A stretch of 64,000 nt of DNA, taken from positions 16,286 to 80,285 of the forward strand of contig CAAGGG010000015.1 of the NCBI GenBank assembly GCA_900769355.1, written 5' to 3'. Positions 35,483 through 43,452 of this stretch are shown piece after piece (the stretch's first letter is position 1; every line of letters starts with the position of its first letter). The position numbers and the translations under genes were made by a program. A model generated the notes under the pieces. That model made no database searches, was not told the DNA's origin, and saw only the letters and a list, made by a program, of their open reading frames with translations. Source of the stretch: Candidatus Gastranaerophilales bacterium (GTDB lineage: Bacteria > Cyanobacteriota > Vampirovibrionia > Gastranaerophilales > Gastranaerophilaceae).

Positions 35483-36241
35483 ATGATTTTAGTTGATTAT
35501 TTTAGGAAAGTTGATATTAGTTCAAGACAGTCGCAGAAAAATAAATATAGCTTAGCTGCTTCGCTTTTTAGCTGCCCGGCTGCTAAACATGTTGCATTCA
35601 CATTGGCGGAAGTTTTAATCACCCTCGGGATAATCGGAGTTGTTGCAGCATTGACTTTGCCTAGTGTAATTCAAAAAATGGAAGATCAAAGGTTTGTATC
35701 TTCTCTAAAAAAGACGTATTCGATCTTGTCGCAAGCAACAAATTCAGTAATCGCAGAGCATGAAAATCCAGAATATTGGTGGATTGAAGACGATCAAGAA
35801 GAACCTGTAAAGCAAATTTACGAGTATTATAAACCTTATTTCAATGCAATGCGTATGTGTCCAAATACAGCAGGTTGTTGGGGGTATCCGACAAAGTATT
35901 TGAATGGAAACGTATATTGGGCAAGTTTTAACAGAAGTTGGTATCAATATACTTATACTCTTGTTGATGGTGTAAGTGTTTTGATTGATATATATGATGC
36001 ATCAAATGTAAGATTATTTGGAGTTGACGTTGATTATCCTTGTCCTGTTTTTTGGGTTGATTTAAATTCTGGAAATTTGCCAAATCAAATAGGGCGTGAT
36101 GTTTTTGCTTTTTTGATTACTAAAAAAGGGTTACAGCCTGCAGGACTAAACGATACAACAACTTGTAACAAAAATGGGACAGGTTGGAGTTGCACTTCCA
36201 GAATTATTCAAGATGGTTGGACAATAAAATATTTAAAATAG
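35483..36241 (+). CDS. Type IV pilin-like/pseudopilin protein
   Basis: 252 residues. Long leader of about 38 residues ending AAKHVA, then FTLAEVLITLGIIGVVAALT with Glu5; Ala precedes the cleavage Phe. The C-terminal domain has paired Cys (MRMCPNTAGCWGYPTKYL, CNKNGTGWSC) and WVDLNSGNLPNQIGRDVFAF, the equivalent of the DVNG-KGPN segment in the other pilins. Closely related to the next gene (shared CxNTAGCWGYPTK-like stretch), so a local duplication. The leader DNA carries a GCTTAGCTGCTTCGCT motif rich in repeats. Confidence 0.87.
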   Translation: MILVDYFRKVDISSRQSQKNKYSLAASLFSCPAAKHVAFTLAEVLITLGIIGVVAALTLPSVIQKMEDQRFVSSLKKTYSILSQATNSVIAEHENPEYWWIEDDQEEPVKQIYEYYKPYFNAMRMCPNTAGCWGYPTKYLNGNVYWASFNRSWYQYTYTLVDGVSVLIDIYDASNVRLFGVDVDYPCPVFWVDLNSGNLPNQIGRDVFAFLITKKGLQPAGLNDTTTCNKNGTGWSCTSRIIQDGWTIKYLK

Positions 36242-36360
36242 TTCCTAGTTTTTAAAGGTTCTTAATAATATTGTTACAAAAATTCTATTTTTGGGTATAT
36301 ACCATGTATATGTATTGTTGAAAAGTCTTTTTTCTAAAAGAGATTAAAGGCGGTTGGCTT

Positions 36361-37035
36361 ATGAATGAGGAACGTTTTCTGAAAAAAAGATCAGGACTAT
36401 CCATGTCCGAAGTACTGTTTACCTTAGCAATAATTGGAGTTATTGCTGCTTTGACAACTTTTGGTTTAGTTGCCAAAATGAATGATGTCAAAAATATTGC
36501 TGCGCTGAAAAAAATTTATTCTTCAATTAGCCAAGTTACAATGTTTGTTATTTTGGACAGATCAAACCCTAATTATTGGGGGTTAGATGAGTATTCTCAA
36601 AATTCGTCTGCGCTTGCGTTTTCGTATTTCAAACCTTATTTTAAAGTTGTTCGGGAATGCTCAAATGATACTGGTTGTTGGCAGTATCCGACAAAATTTT
36701 TGAGTGGTGACGTATATTTGCGTCGAGCAAAATTGTATCAATACATGTTTACTCTTGTTGATGGAACAAACGTTATTATGAATGTTTACCCAAAAGATGT
36801 TATCAAGTCTGAATTTGGGGTAAATGTGGACAAAGACTCTGTTGTTTTTATTGTTGATGTAAATGGAAATGCATATCCAAACCAAATTGGACGCGATATT
36901 TTCGCATTTGTTTTGAATGGAAAGGAAATTGTTCCAAGTGGTACGGATAATTCATATAACTGTAATCGAGCAGCTTCTGGATTGACGTGTGCCGCACGTG
37001 TAATCAATGATGGTTGGAAGATTACATATTACTAG
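36361..37035 (+). CDS. Type IV pilin-like/pseudopilin protein
   Basis: 224 residues, short leader (MNEERFLKKRSG) and an atypical signal LSMSEVLFTLAIIGVIAALT in which Leu replaces the first Phe, after Gly; Glu5 is kept. C-terminal domain: VRECSNDTGCWQYPTKFL, VDVNGNAYPNQIGRDIFAF and CNRAASGLTC, matching the preceding gene. Probably co-expressed with it or duplicated from it; AAAGG precedes the ATG. Followed by an intrinsic terminator. Confidence 0.85.
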   Translation: MNEERFLKKRSGLSMSEVLFTLAIIGVIAALTTFGLVAKMNDVKNIAALKKIYSSISQVTMFVILDRSNPNYWGLDEYSQNSSALAFSYFKPYFKVVRECSNDTGCWQYPTKFLSGDVYLRRAKLYQYMFTLVDGTNVIMNVYPKDVIKSEFGVNVDKDSVVFIVDVNGNAYPNQIGRDIFAFVLNGKEIVPSGTDNSYNCNRAASGLTCAARVINDGWKITYY

Positions 37036-37062
37036 ACTCTAATTTCAGCTCCTTTCATCTTT

Positions 37063-37095
37063 AAAAGTTCGGTTGCCAAAGCCGAACTTTTCTTT
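37063..37095 (+). terminator. Intrinsic terminator after pilin pair
   Basis: Perfect ten-base stem AAAAGTTCGG / CCGAACTTTT with a nine-base loop, then T-rich TCTTT. Confidence 0.87.
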
Positions 37096-37145
37096 ATTGC
37101 GGGTAATTTTGAATAGGCTAAAAATCTGTGCTGAATGTAAATTTA

Positions 37146-37172
37146 GACTCCGGATCGTAGTCCGGAGTGACA
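37146..37172. repeat. REP family 2
   Basis: Identical over 27 bases to 3683-3709 and 17990-18016. Confidence 0.9.
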
Positions 37173-37222
37173 ATTACAGGAAAGCTAATTTCAAACATAG
37201 CAACTACTTTAGTCGTCATTCT

Positions 37223-37460
37223 TGTATGTGTCAAGTAATTCATTGACGAAATGGATTATCTTGTAATATTGTTTACCCATCTAAATCTTCCCTGACTAGG
37301 GAAGACTTAAGTTTTGTATAAATAAAAATTCATAAATAGCTGCTATACAAGATTATAAACAGAGATAGTTGCAATGTAAGGCTTCTCTCCCTCAATTAGG
37401 GAGAGAAAGAGAGTGGGTAATTGATTAAAATTTTTGTCAACTAATTACTTGACACATACA
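37223..37460. mobile_element. 238-base MITE-like element with TSD
   Basis: Terminal inverted repeats start TGTATGTGTCAAGTAATT (18 identical bases, similarity then continues through TTGAC). It is flanked by the direct repeat ATTCT (37218-37222 and 37461-37465), and removing it restores the common GTCATTCTGAGG repeat. No ORF inside; contains palindromes CTTCCCTGACTAGGGAAG and TCTCTCCCTCAATTAGGGAGAGA. Confidence 0.75.
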
Positions 37461-37610
37461 ATTCTGAGGGGAATAACAATTTTACCCCGAAGGATCTAAT
37501 TAAAATATTTTAACAAGATTCTTCGGACTAAAATGATTATTGTCCTCAGAATGACGTGAATTACAACTATAACAGATTACGAAGTTAAATGCCACGATAG
37601 CGGAATGAGC

Positions 37611-37737
37611 AATAACTTGTTAGCAAAACAAATAACAAAACAGCCTTTGTTTGAGCGTCTGAGTTTTCTGGGATCAGTTCTGTACTTCACTCATGTGGCG
37701 CGAGTTTGGCTGTTTTAAGTTGAGCTTACAAGTTATT
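37611..37737. repeat. 127-base inverted repeat element
   Basis: Outer arms AATAACTTGTTAGC / GCTTACAAGTTATT and inner arms AAAACAGCC / GGCTGTTTT around a core with GAGCGTCTGAG and GGCGCGAG. No coding potential. Confidence 0.65.
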
Positions 37738-37767
37738 AGTGAATGGAGTGTGTGGCTGGTTTTGTGG

Positions 37768-37806
37768 AACTTTTTCCATAAAAAGTTCCCGCCGTCCGCG
37801 CAGGAC
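37768..37806. repeat. 39-base dispersed repeat, inverted copy
   Basis: Reverse complement of 32856-32894 with one mismatch (CCGTCCGCGCAGGAC end). Confidence 0.85.
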
Positions 37807-37932
37807 ATTATAATAAATAATTAATAAGAGATTCTGAATAGCAAGAAAAATAATTCTTCGCTAATTACTTAGAATATTTTTCTAAGCTTTCAGAATGACG
37901 AAAATATTTTATTTGCTTTATTATGCGTAGCA

Positions 37933-39306
37933 CTAGTTTTTAGAAACACAAGCACTGATGGCGTCAATCAGACGCTTCACAGGAACTATTTCTATCCTTT
38001 TGTCGTTAATTTTATTAGCAAAAGGAATTATTGCTTTTTTAAATCCTGATGTAATTGCTTCATTAATACGCTTTTCAATGTTGTTCACAGGGTGAATTTC
38101 GCCTGACAATCCGATTTCTCCAATGATTACAGTCTGAGAGTCAACTACAACATCTCTTGCACAAGTTGCGACCGCAAGTGCAATTCCAAGGTCTGCTGAT
38201 GGTTCTGATACATCTATTCCGCCCATAACATTGACGTAAACATCTTGTTTTGAAAGATTTAGCCCTACTCGTTTCTCTAAAACTGCCAAAATCTGCAAAA
38301 CTCTGCTTGTGTCGACTCCGTTTGTAACTCGTCTTGGTGTCGGGTAGGGAGTTGTGCCGACAAGTGCTTGAATTTCTACCAAAAGCGGACGTGTGCCTTC
38401 ATTCGTAACGATAATTGCACTTCCTGGGGCTGCGACTTGAGAGCGTTCGTTTAAAAACAATTCATTAGGGTTTTTAACTTCGTGGAGCCCGTCTGTGTGC
38501 ATTTCAAAAATTCCGACTTCAGATGTGTTGCCGAAACGGTTTTTCATCGAACGCAACATTCTGTAAGATTTGTATTTGTCGCCTTCAAAATAAATTACAG
38601 TGTCAACCATGTGCTCTAAAACTTTCGGCCCTGCAATGTTTCCATCTTTTGTAACATGTCCAATTACAACAACTGTAATATTTTTTGATTTTGCAATGTG
38701 CATCAAAAGGTTTGTACACTCTCTGATTTGAGAAACGCTTCCGGCAGAACTTGCAACGTTTTGTGAGTAAATAGCCTGGATACTGTCTATAACAACGATA
38801 TCCGGTGCAATATCTTCAATTTGTGCTTTAATGCTTTCCATTGAAGTTTGCGGATAAACATAAAGGTTGTCAGAGTTTATTGAGAGCCTTTGAGCGCGCA
38901 ATTTTAGCTGGCTTGCACTTTCTTCCGCTGAAACATACAGAACTTTTTTATTATTCTTGCAAAGTTGACCGCTTGTTTGCAAAAGTATTGTGGATTTTCC
39001 TATTCCAGGGTCGCCAGCAATAAGAACAAGTGATCCTTGAACAAGTCCACCGCCTAAAATTCGGTCAAATTCTGAGATATTTGTAGAAACCCGAACTTCT
39101 TCGCCGATATGAATATCTTTTAATAACTCCGGTTTTTCTTTATTTATAAATTCGTCGTGAACAGAGTTTTGAGTCGCCTTTGGTGCTGTAAATTGTACTT
39201 CTTCAACTAAACTCCCCCAACTTCCGCATTCAGGGCACTTACCCAAATATCCTGCCGATTCATAGCCACATTCTTGGCATATCCATTTTGATTTTACTTT
39301 CGCCAT
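37933..39306 (-). CDS. radA: DNA repair protein RadA
   Basis: 457 residues, normal. RecA-like branch migration ATPase. N-terminal C4 zinc finger CQECGYESAGYLGKCPECGSWG, Walker A GDPGIGKST, the RadA-specific KNRFG motif in MKNRFGNTSEVGIFEM, and a Lon-like C-terminal domain (GGIDVSEPSADLGIALAVAT). TAATAT lies 6 bases before the ATG, another leaderless-type arrangement, but the -35 is poor. Confidence 0.96.
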   Translation of the reverse strand: MAKVKSKWICQECGYESAGYLGKCPECGSWGSLVEEVQFTAPKATQNSVHDEFINKEKPELLKDIHIGEEVRVSTNISEFDRILGGGLVQGSLVLIAGDPGIGKSTILLQTSGQLCKNNKKVLYVSAEESASQLKLRAQRLSINSDNLYVYPQTSMESIKAQIEDIAPDIVVIDSIQAIYSQNVASSAGSVSQIRECTNLLMHIAKSKNITVVVIGHVTKDGNIAGPKVLEHMVDTVIYFEGDKYKSYRMLRSMKNRFGNTSEVGIFEMHTDGLHEVKNPNELFLNERSQVAAPGSAIIVTNEGTRPLLVEIQALVGTTPYPTPRRVTNGVDTSRVLQILAVLEKRVGLNLSKQDVYVNVMGGIDVSEPSADLGIALAVATCARDVVVDSQTVIIGEIGLSGEIHPVNNIEKRINEAITSGFKKAIIPFANKINDKRIEIVPVKRLIDAISACVSKN

Positions 39307-39321
39307 AGTCTAATATTATCA

Positions 39322-39362
39322 TAAAAAAACGAGATTACATTCCTGTAACCTCGTCTTTTTTT
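39322..39362 (-). terminator. Intrinsic terminator of the BlaI-type operon
   Basis: ACGAGATTAC / GTAACCTCGT stem with one mismatch, flanked by A7 and T7 runs, so U-rich on both strands. Ends the minus-strand unit 41190-39375 just before the radA promoter. Confidence 0.8.
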
Positions 39363-39374
39363 ATTGGTGAAATT

Positions 39375-40418
39375 TTATTTTTGTAATTTGTTAATTGCAG
39401 CAACATCATTAACTCTAAGAGCAAAATAAGGTTGTTGTTTATCTCTTTCTTGCAAGAACATTACAAATGTATCATTGAAATAAAGTTTTCTCGGGTGAGA
39501 AGCTTCTGGTGCTAACGCTGTCATTTTAGTCATAATTAATGCTTCTGATTTCAATTTAACACCTTCATTGTTCATTTTGAAGTCAACTGTTTCAACTGCT
39601 TTGTCAATTTTTATATTTGTTCCTTTAATTTGTCTTTCGCAAACTTCGTCAAAAGATTTCAGCTTATATAAATTGATATTTGGAACTTTTAGTTCATCTT
39701 TTTCTCCAAAATCTGCCACATCTTTGTATGCAGACTGTTTCTTTTGCATATCAGCGTAAAGTTTGTCAAAAGATTTGTTATCATCAGTTCTGTATAAATA
39801 TACGATGTCATCACTTTGTGTTAATAAGCCTACTGCAAAGTCTTTTGAAGAGTTGTAGAATAAAACTGTTACGTTATCATATAATTCGTGGTTGCTCTTT
39901 TTGTCAATCCCAAAGTATTGAACTCTCTTTGCAGACTTTCCGAATTTTTCAGATTTTAGCTTGTCAAAAGCCTTTAAGAATTTGAAATCTTTCTTCAACA
40001 TAGCATAAACTGTGTATTTCCCATTAGCTCTTGTCCAATCAGCTCCGTCCAAAACATCACTGGTTTCGCCAAATTTTTCTTTGATACCTTCCTCAATAGC
40101 TTTTTTTAGTTCCGGGGAAGTTTCTCCGTATGTTTTGTAATATGAATTTTCTGACAATTGATCAGCTTTAAAATCCTGATTATTCAATTGTTTTACAACA
40201 GACGGAGTTTTACCGGTAAATAAAACAGGTCCTTTTACAATTCCGTCCATTAAATCATTCCAAGCAAGTTGGAAAGTTCCAACCCACAATCTGTTAGCTT
40301 GGTTTGATTGAGATGAAAATAATGGTAAAACATCAAGGTTTTGCTGTTTCGGTTTTGCAATAGCACAACCACTAACAAGCAACATTACCGCTAATAATGT
40401 TAATAATTTCTTCTTCAT
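39375..40418 (-). CDS. Serpin-like lipoprotein
   Basis: 347 residues. Lipobox LLVSGC with Cys18. The last about 75 residues follow the serpin C-terminal pattern: IDKAVETVDFKMNNEGVK (where serpins have a conserved HK..(I/L)EV.EEGT hinge), a variable loop LIMTKMTALAPEASHP, then LYFNDTFVMFLQER (serpin F..(R/H)PF.F.I) and PYFALRVND (ILFMGRV). KVPNINLYKLKSFDEVC fits the serpin PKF.(I/L).....L strand. The hinge lacks the small Ala/Thr residues needed for inhibitory insertion, so it may not inhibit proteases. Last gene of the BlaI-type operon. Confidence 0.5.
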   Translation of the reverse strand: MKKKLLTLLAVMLLVSGCAIAKPKQQNLDVLPLFSSQSNQANRLWVGTFQLAWNDLMDGIVKGPVLFTGKTPSVVKQLNNQDFKADQLSENSYYKTYGETSPELKKAIEEGIKEKFGETSDVLDGADWTRANGKYTVYAMLKKDFKFLKAFDKLKSEKFGKSAKRVQYFGIDKKSNHELYDNVTVLFYNSSKDFAVGLLTQSDDIVYLYRTDDNKSFDKLYADMQKKQSAYKDVADFGEKDELKVPNINLYKLKSFDEVCERQIKGTNIKIDKAVETVDFKMNNEGVKLKSEALIMTKMTALAPEASHPRKLYFNDTFVMFLQERDKQQPYFALRVNDVAAINKLQK

Positions 40419-40451
40419 TCTTTCTCCTTAATCATAACTTTGTATAAACTG

Positions 40452-40844
40452 TTATTTAATATTAACGTCAGAACTTCCTTTAATGTTCAGAAATCTGAAA
40501 AATCCTTTGAAAAAACCTTTTGCATTTTCTTCATGGGGTATATTAGCACAAGAATAATATTTTTCATAGTTTCTGATAATATTCTCCGGTAAATCTTCAC
40601 CACGTTCTAAAACATCAGAAATAAATTCCAAATAATCATCTTGTTCTTCTCGATAAGCCGTATCACGCAGTCTCAAATCCTCATCTGCTTCATAGTGAAC
40701 CAAAGCATGATAAGCCGCATGGATACTCTTATCATCAGTATCATGCGGAAAATTTAAAATAGCTTCCCTTACACACAATCGAGAAATTAAAACTTGTCTA
40801 ATCAGGCTTGCCACAAATCGCCTGTCTTCAATAAAATTATGCAT
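40452..40844 (-). CDS. Unknown acidic protein in the BlaI-type operon
   Basis: 130 residues, family not recognised. Helical and charged (REEQDDYLEFISDVLERGED), no signal or membrane segment. Its ATG starts 4 bases after the stop of the repressor gene, so it is translationally coupled to it; a function tied to the repressor or to the lipoprotein downstream is inferred from this only. Confidence 0.7.
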   Translation of the reverse strand: MHNFIEDRRFVASLIRQVLISRLCVREAILNFPHDTDDKSIHAAYHALVHYEADEDLRLRDTAYREEQDDYLEFISDVLERGEDLPENIIRNYEKYYSCANIPHEENAKGFFKGFFRFLNIKGSSDVNIK

Positions 40845-40848
40845 AATC

Positions 40849-41190
40849 TTAGATTAAAACGTTTTCAGATTCTCTTTCAATAAATCTAATCATGCTGGAA
40901 AAACTTCCGTCAAAGAATTGTTCTGCAACTGTTTTCACTGCATCTAACGCCATTTCTTGTTTGTTCATTGCAGATTTGTAATAGAACTTTTTCCCAACTT
41001 TGTATCTGACCAAAACTGATTTTACCGTCAATCTGTCCATAACTGTTTTGATAGTTGTATAAGCTCTGTTTATGCCATGCGCTGCTAAATCATCAACAAT
41101 ATCTTGAATAGAAACATCTCTGTCCTCATCGCTCTGAGTTAATCCCCAAAATGAATTCAAAATATCAATTTCCAATTTCCCACACACCAT
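40849..41190 (-). CDS. BlaI/MecI/CopY family transcriptional repressor
   Basis: 113 residues, normal. Winged-helix repressor: LEIDILNSFWGL, VSIQDIVDDLAAHGINRAYTTIKTVMDRLTVKSVLVRYKVGKKFYYKS in the family order (split here only by normal variation), followed by a C-terminal dimerisation helix. No BlaR1/MecR1 sensor protease is nearby and no beta-lactamase; instead an unknown protein and a serpin-like lipoprotein follow. A palindrome overlaps its promoter, so autoregulation is likely. Confidence 0.85.
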   Translation of the reverse strand: MVCGKLEIDILNSFWGLTQSDEDRDVSIQDIVDDLAAHGINRAYTTIKTVMDRLTVKSVLVRYKVGKKFYYKSAMNKQEMALDAVKTVAEQFFDGSFSSMIRFIERESENVLI

Positions 41191-41222
41191 AAGTTCCTCA
41201 ACTTTCTTTTAAATGCACTAAC

Positions 41223-41257
41223 TACTAACATTGTAACATAGTATTTTTATTTTTCAA
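41223..41257 (-). promoter_or_regulatory. Promoter with overlapping palindrome (putative BlaI-type operator)
   Basis: On the minus strand TTGAAA (41257-41252), 16-base spacer, TACAAT (41235-41230). The -10 is framed by TACTA (41243-41239) and TAGTA (41227-41223), an 11-base-spaced inverted repeat; BlaI/MecI operators are also TAC/GTA-type dyads. Confidence 0.5.
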
Positions 41258-41281
41258 GTGGGTTTATGAAAAACGTTACAA

Positions 41282-42436
41282 TTATTGAATATCGAGCAAA
41301 TCTTCCTCTTTTTTGAAGTTTGTTTTTTTCTTTCTGAGTTTTTGGTTTTTCTTTTTTGTATTGTCAGAAACATGTCTATATGCGTTGTCGATTGAAATTT
41401 TTGTTAAAGCTGTCCCTTTTCTTCTGTCGTAAAAGGTTAGCCAAAAACTTCTGTTTACGTTGTCGACTGCAAAAGATACTCTGCCCGCAAACTTATCTCC
41501 CGGACGAATTTGTTTAAACATAAGCTTTGTATCGCCAAAAATTGATGGGCGAAAAACAGAGTTATAGTCGTTTACCAACGCCATATCCAGTCCAGAGAAA
41601 GTTTTATCAGACATATTTGAAATCATTACAGTCAAAGTTATAGTGTTGACTTCGCCAAACGGATCTTTTTCGTGTTTAATATCACTAATTCGAATATCCA
41701 ACCCCGGATAAAACATTTCGTGTTGCATCAACGCCGTTTCTTTGTAGACTGGAAGCGGAACGGTTGTGTTTATTTTTACTCTAATTTGATCCCCAGGAGC
41801 TATTAAAACGTCACTTCCCTTGCGGATTAGTGCCATTCCAAGTCCTATTGCACCACCAACAGCGGCACCACCTGCGATTGTGTAGCCTTGTGATGCAATT
41901 GCGGCTTCAAGTCCGAGCCAATTCAGTGCCATAAATCCACCTACTGCACCACCGGCAATTGTGTAGCCAACATCTTGCATTGCAATTTTTGAGGCTTCTG
42001 CAACAGGGTGAAGTTTTGTTGACATTTTGCCTTCTATCGGAATTTCTCGTCCATCAGGGGTTACGAGGTAGTCAAAATCGAGAGAAATCCAAGCTTGACG
42101 TCCAAGTCTTTTGGCATCTCCGGTTTGAGTGATTTTTCCATGCGCAATTGTGCCTTTCGGAATAATTACGCCCTTGTCCCCTTTGACTTCGTCTGTAACT
42201 TCTGCAAAAAACTCATCACCTTCTATATTAATATTGCTGTCCAAAACCTGAGAAACTGTCATATTTATAACGTCTTTTCGTTCCAAGTTTTCAACTTTTC
42301 CAGTGAATAATTCTTGTTGAATTTGTTGTTCATATTGCTCGGATTTTTCGGCATGACCTTGTAGAACATCAGCAAAAACCGCAGAATTCGTGCCTAAAAA
42401 TGATATTAATAAAAAAGTTGCTAACAATCTCTTCAT
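41282..42436 (-). CDS. Secreted protein with TrbI/VirB10-like region
   Basis: 384 residues from the ATG at 42436, which gives a clean signal peptide (MKRLLATFLLISFLGTNSAV). VINMTVSQVLDSNINIEGDE, then EVTDEVKGDKGVIIPKGTIAHGKI and DFDYLVTPDGREIPI resemble the beta-barrel part of TrbI/VirB10 proteins (IP.GT/S.. G, L..PDG). Two Gly-rich hydrophobic stretches (TIAGGAVGGFMALNWLGL, GGAAVGGAIGLGMAL) could be membrane or glycine-zipper helices. No other type IV secretion genes are near. Function unknown; basic tail KKKNQKLRKKKTNFKK. Confidence 0.6.
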   Translation of the reverse strand: MKRLLATFLLISFLGTNSAVFADVLQGHAEKSEQYEQQIQQELFTGKVENLERKDVINMTVSQVLDSNINIEGDEFFAEVTDEVKGDKGVIIPKGTIAHGKITQTGDAKRLGRQAWISLDFDYLVTPDGREIPIEGKMSTKLHPVAEASKIAMQDVGYTIAGGAVGGFMALNWLGLEAAIASQGYTIAGGAAVGGAIGLGMALIRKGSDVLIAPGDQIRVKINTTVPLPVYKETALMQHEMFYPGLDIRISDIKHEKDPFGEVNTITLTVMISNMSDKTFSGLDMALVNDYNSVFRPSIFGDTKLMFKQIRPGDKFAGRVSFAVDNVNRSFWLTFYDRRKGTALTKISIDNAYRHVSDNTKKKNQKLRKKKTNFKKEEDLLDIQ

Positions 42437-42488
42437 ACAAAAATTATACAACATATTTTTTTTATTTCAAAAAATTTGTTTGTTTCTA

Positions 42489-42517
42489 TTGACAATTGTC
42501 AAAAAAATCGGTATTAT
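42489..42517 (+). promoter_or_regulatory. Consensus promoter with palindromic -35 (leaderless-type)
   Basis: TTGACA (42489-42494), 17-base spacer, TATTAT (42512-42517), ATG 6 bases later at 42524. The -35 is part of the perfect 14-base palindrome TTGACAATTGTCAA (42489-42502), a plausible operator. Confidence 0.75.
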
Positions 42518-42523
42518 GAGGCT

Positions 42524-42841
42524 ATGAAAAAACGTTGGTATGATTTGGATCCGACAGTTAGTAGAGCTGTTGCAGAGTTAGAGAAAGCAGAAGAATATAT
42601 TCAGGTGCGTTGTGCTGATTTTATTATTGATCGCTTAAAGGATATTGATTTTAATATTGAAATGTCTTTGGACGATCAGTATAACTATATTTTGCGCAGA
42701 TGGTATGACAAGAATATTAAAGTTTCACATGCGATGGAATATTTGAAAAATGCGCCGATTGATATTCGAAAAGAACTTGCGCTGGAAATTATTGATTTTA
42801 TAAAAGAATATAGAGATTACGCAGATAAATTGAATTCGTAA
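42524..42841 (+). CDS. Small unknown helical protein
   Basis: 105 residues from the ATG at 42524, placed right behind a consensus promoter. Helical throughout (SRAVAELEKAEEYIQVRCAD, SHAMEYLKNAPIDIRKELAL), no signal or membrane segment. Family not recognised. The frame is open further upstream, but only from within the promoter. Followed directly by a REP and the RAYT gene. Confidence 0.7.
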   Translation: MKKRWYDLDPTVSRAVAELEKAEEYIQVRCADFIIDRLKDIDFNIEMSLDDQYNYILRRWYDKNIKVSHAMEYLKNAPIDIRKELALEIIDFIKEYRDYADKLNS

Positions 42842-42864
42842 AATTAATATATTATATACTAAAA

Positions 42865-42888
42865 GTAGGGCGGGGTACCTACCCCGCC
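42865..42888. repeat. REP upstream of RAYT gene
   Basis: GTAG tetranucleotide then stem GGCGGGGTA / TACCCCGCC with CC loop. Identical over 24 bases to 43453-43476 and, inverted, to 43167-43190. Confidence 0.92.
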
Positions 42889-42914
42889 ATCATGATTTAT
42901 GATAAAATTTCTTT

Positions 42915-43439
42915 ATGCCTAATTATTTGCGATATTATGTTGAAAATTCTGTGGTTTTTATAACGGTTGTTACGTATAATCGACAACCAATATTGCTTGA
43001 TAATATTGAACTTTTAAGGCAAGCAATAAAAGAATCACGCTATAATTTTCAAATAATTGCAGGAGTTGTTCTCAAAGACCATTTTCATATTTTGATAAAA
43101 CCTGAAAATATAAAAGAACTTCCTAAAATAGTTTTTTCTATTAAATATAGATTTTCTAGAAATATTGGCGGGGTAGGTACCCCGCCCTACGATGTTAAAA
43201 GAAAAGGTGAACGAAAAATTTGGCAAAGTCGTTATTATGATCATATAATAAGAGATGAAGCCGATTTATACAGGCATCTTGATTATATTCATTTTAATCC
43301 AATAAAGCATAATTATGTGGAAAAAGTTGCCGATTATTCATATTCTTCATTTGAAAAATTTGTTAAAATTGGGTATTATGACCGAGATTGGTGTAATTTT
43401 GAAGATAAAAACAAAATTAACGAACTAGACTACGAATAA
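42915..43439 (+). CDS. REP-associated tyrosine transposase (RAYT)
   Basis: 174 residues, Y1-type single-strand transposase of the TnpA_REP family. HUH motif in VVLKDHFHILIKPEN, catalytic Tyr in YRHLDYIHFNPIKHNYVEK, and YSYSSFEKFV at the end. Flanked by identical REPs about 26 bases before and 13 bases after, the genomic context expected for a RAYT and its target. Residues 85-92 (GGVGTPPY) are encoded by a complete inverted REP inside the gene (43167-43190). REP is 24 bases, a multiple of three, so the frame is kept. Whether the protein stays active is open. Confidence 0.9.
   Translation: MPNYLRYYVENSVVFITVVTYNRQPILLDNIELLRQAIKESRYNFQIIAGVVLKDHFHILIKPENIKELPKIVFSIKYRFSRNIGGVGTPPYDVKRKGERKIWQSRYYDHIIRDEADLYRHLDYIHFNPIKHNYVEKVADYSYSSFEKFVKIGYYDRDWCNFEDKNKINELDYE
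43167..43190. repeat. Inverted REP inside the RAYT coding sequence
   Basis: Exact reverse complement of the REP at 42865-42888; occupies eight codons in frame. Confidence 0.92.
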
Positions 43440-43452
43440 AATAATAGTCAAA

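Larger units (their letters stand above)
37096..37932. other. Gene-free block of nested palindromes
   Basis: About 840 bases with no credible gene on either strand: REP family 2 (37146-37172), a MITE-like element (37223-37460) inside a CGTCATTCTGAGG...CCTCAGAATGACG palindrome (about 37214-37556), a 127-base inverted repeat (37611-37737), the inverted copy of the 39-base GTCCTGCGCGGAC repeat (37768-37806), and a further GTCATTCTGA-type palindrome (about 37832-37900) before radA. Confidence 0.75.

Noticed and set aside
37096..37932. CRISPR array
   Set aside because: The block has many repeats, but they are palindromes of different families without regular spacing or unique spacers.
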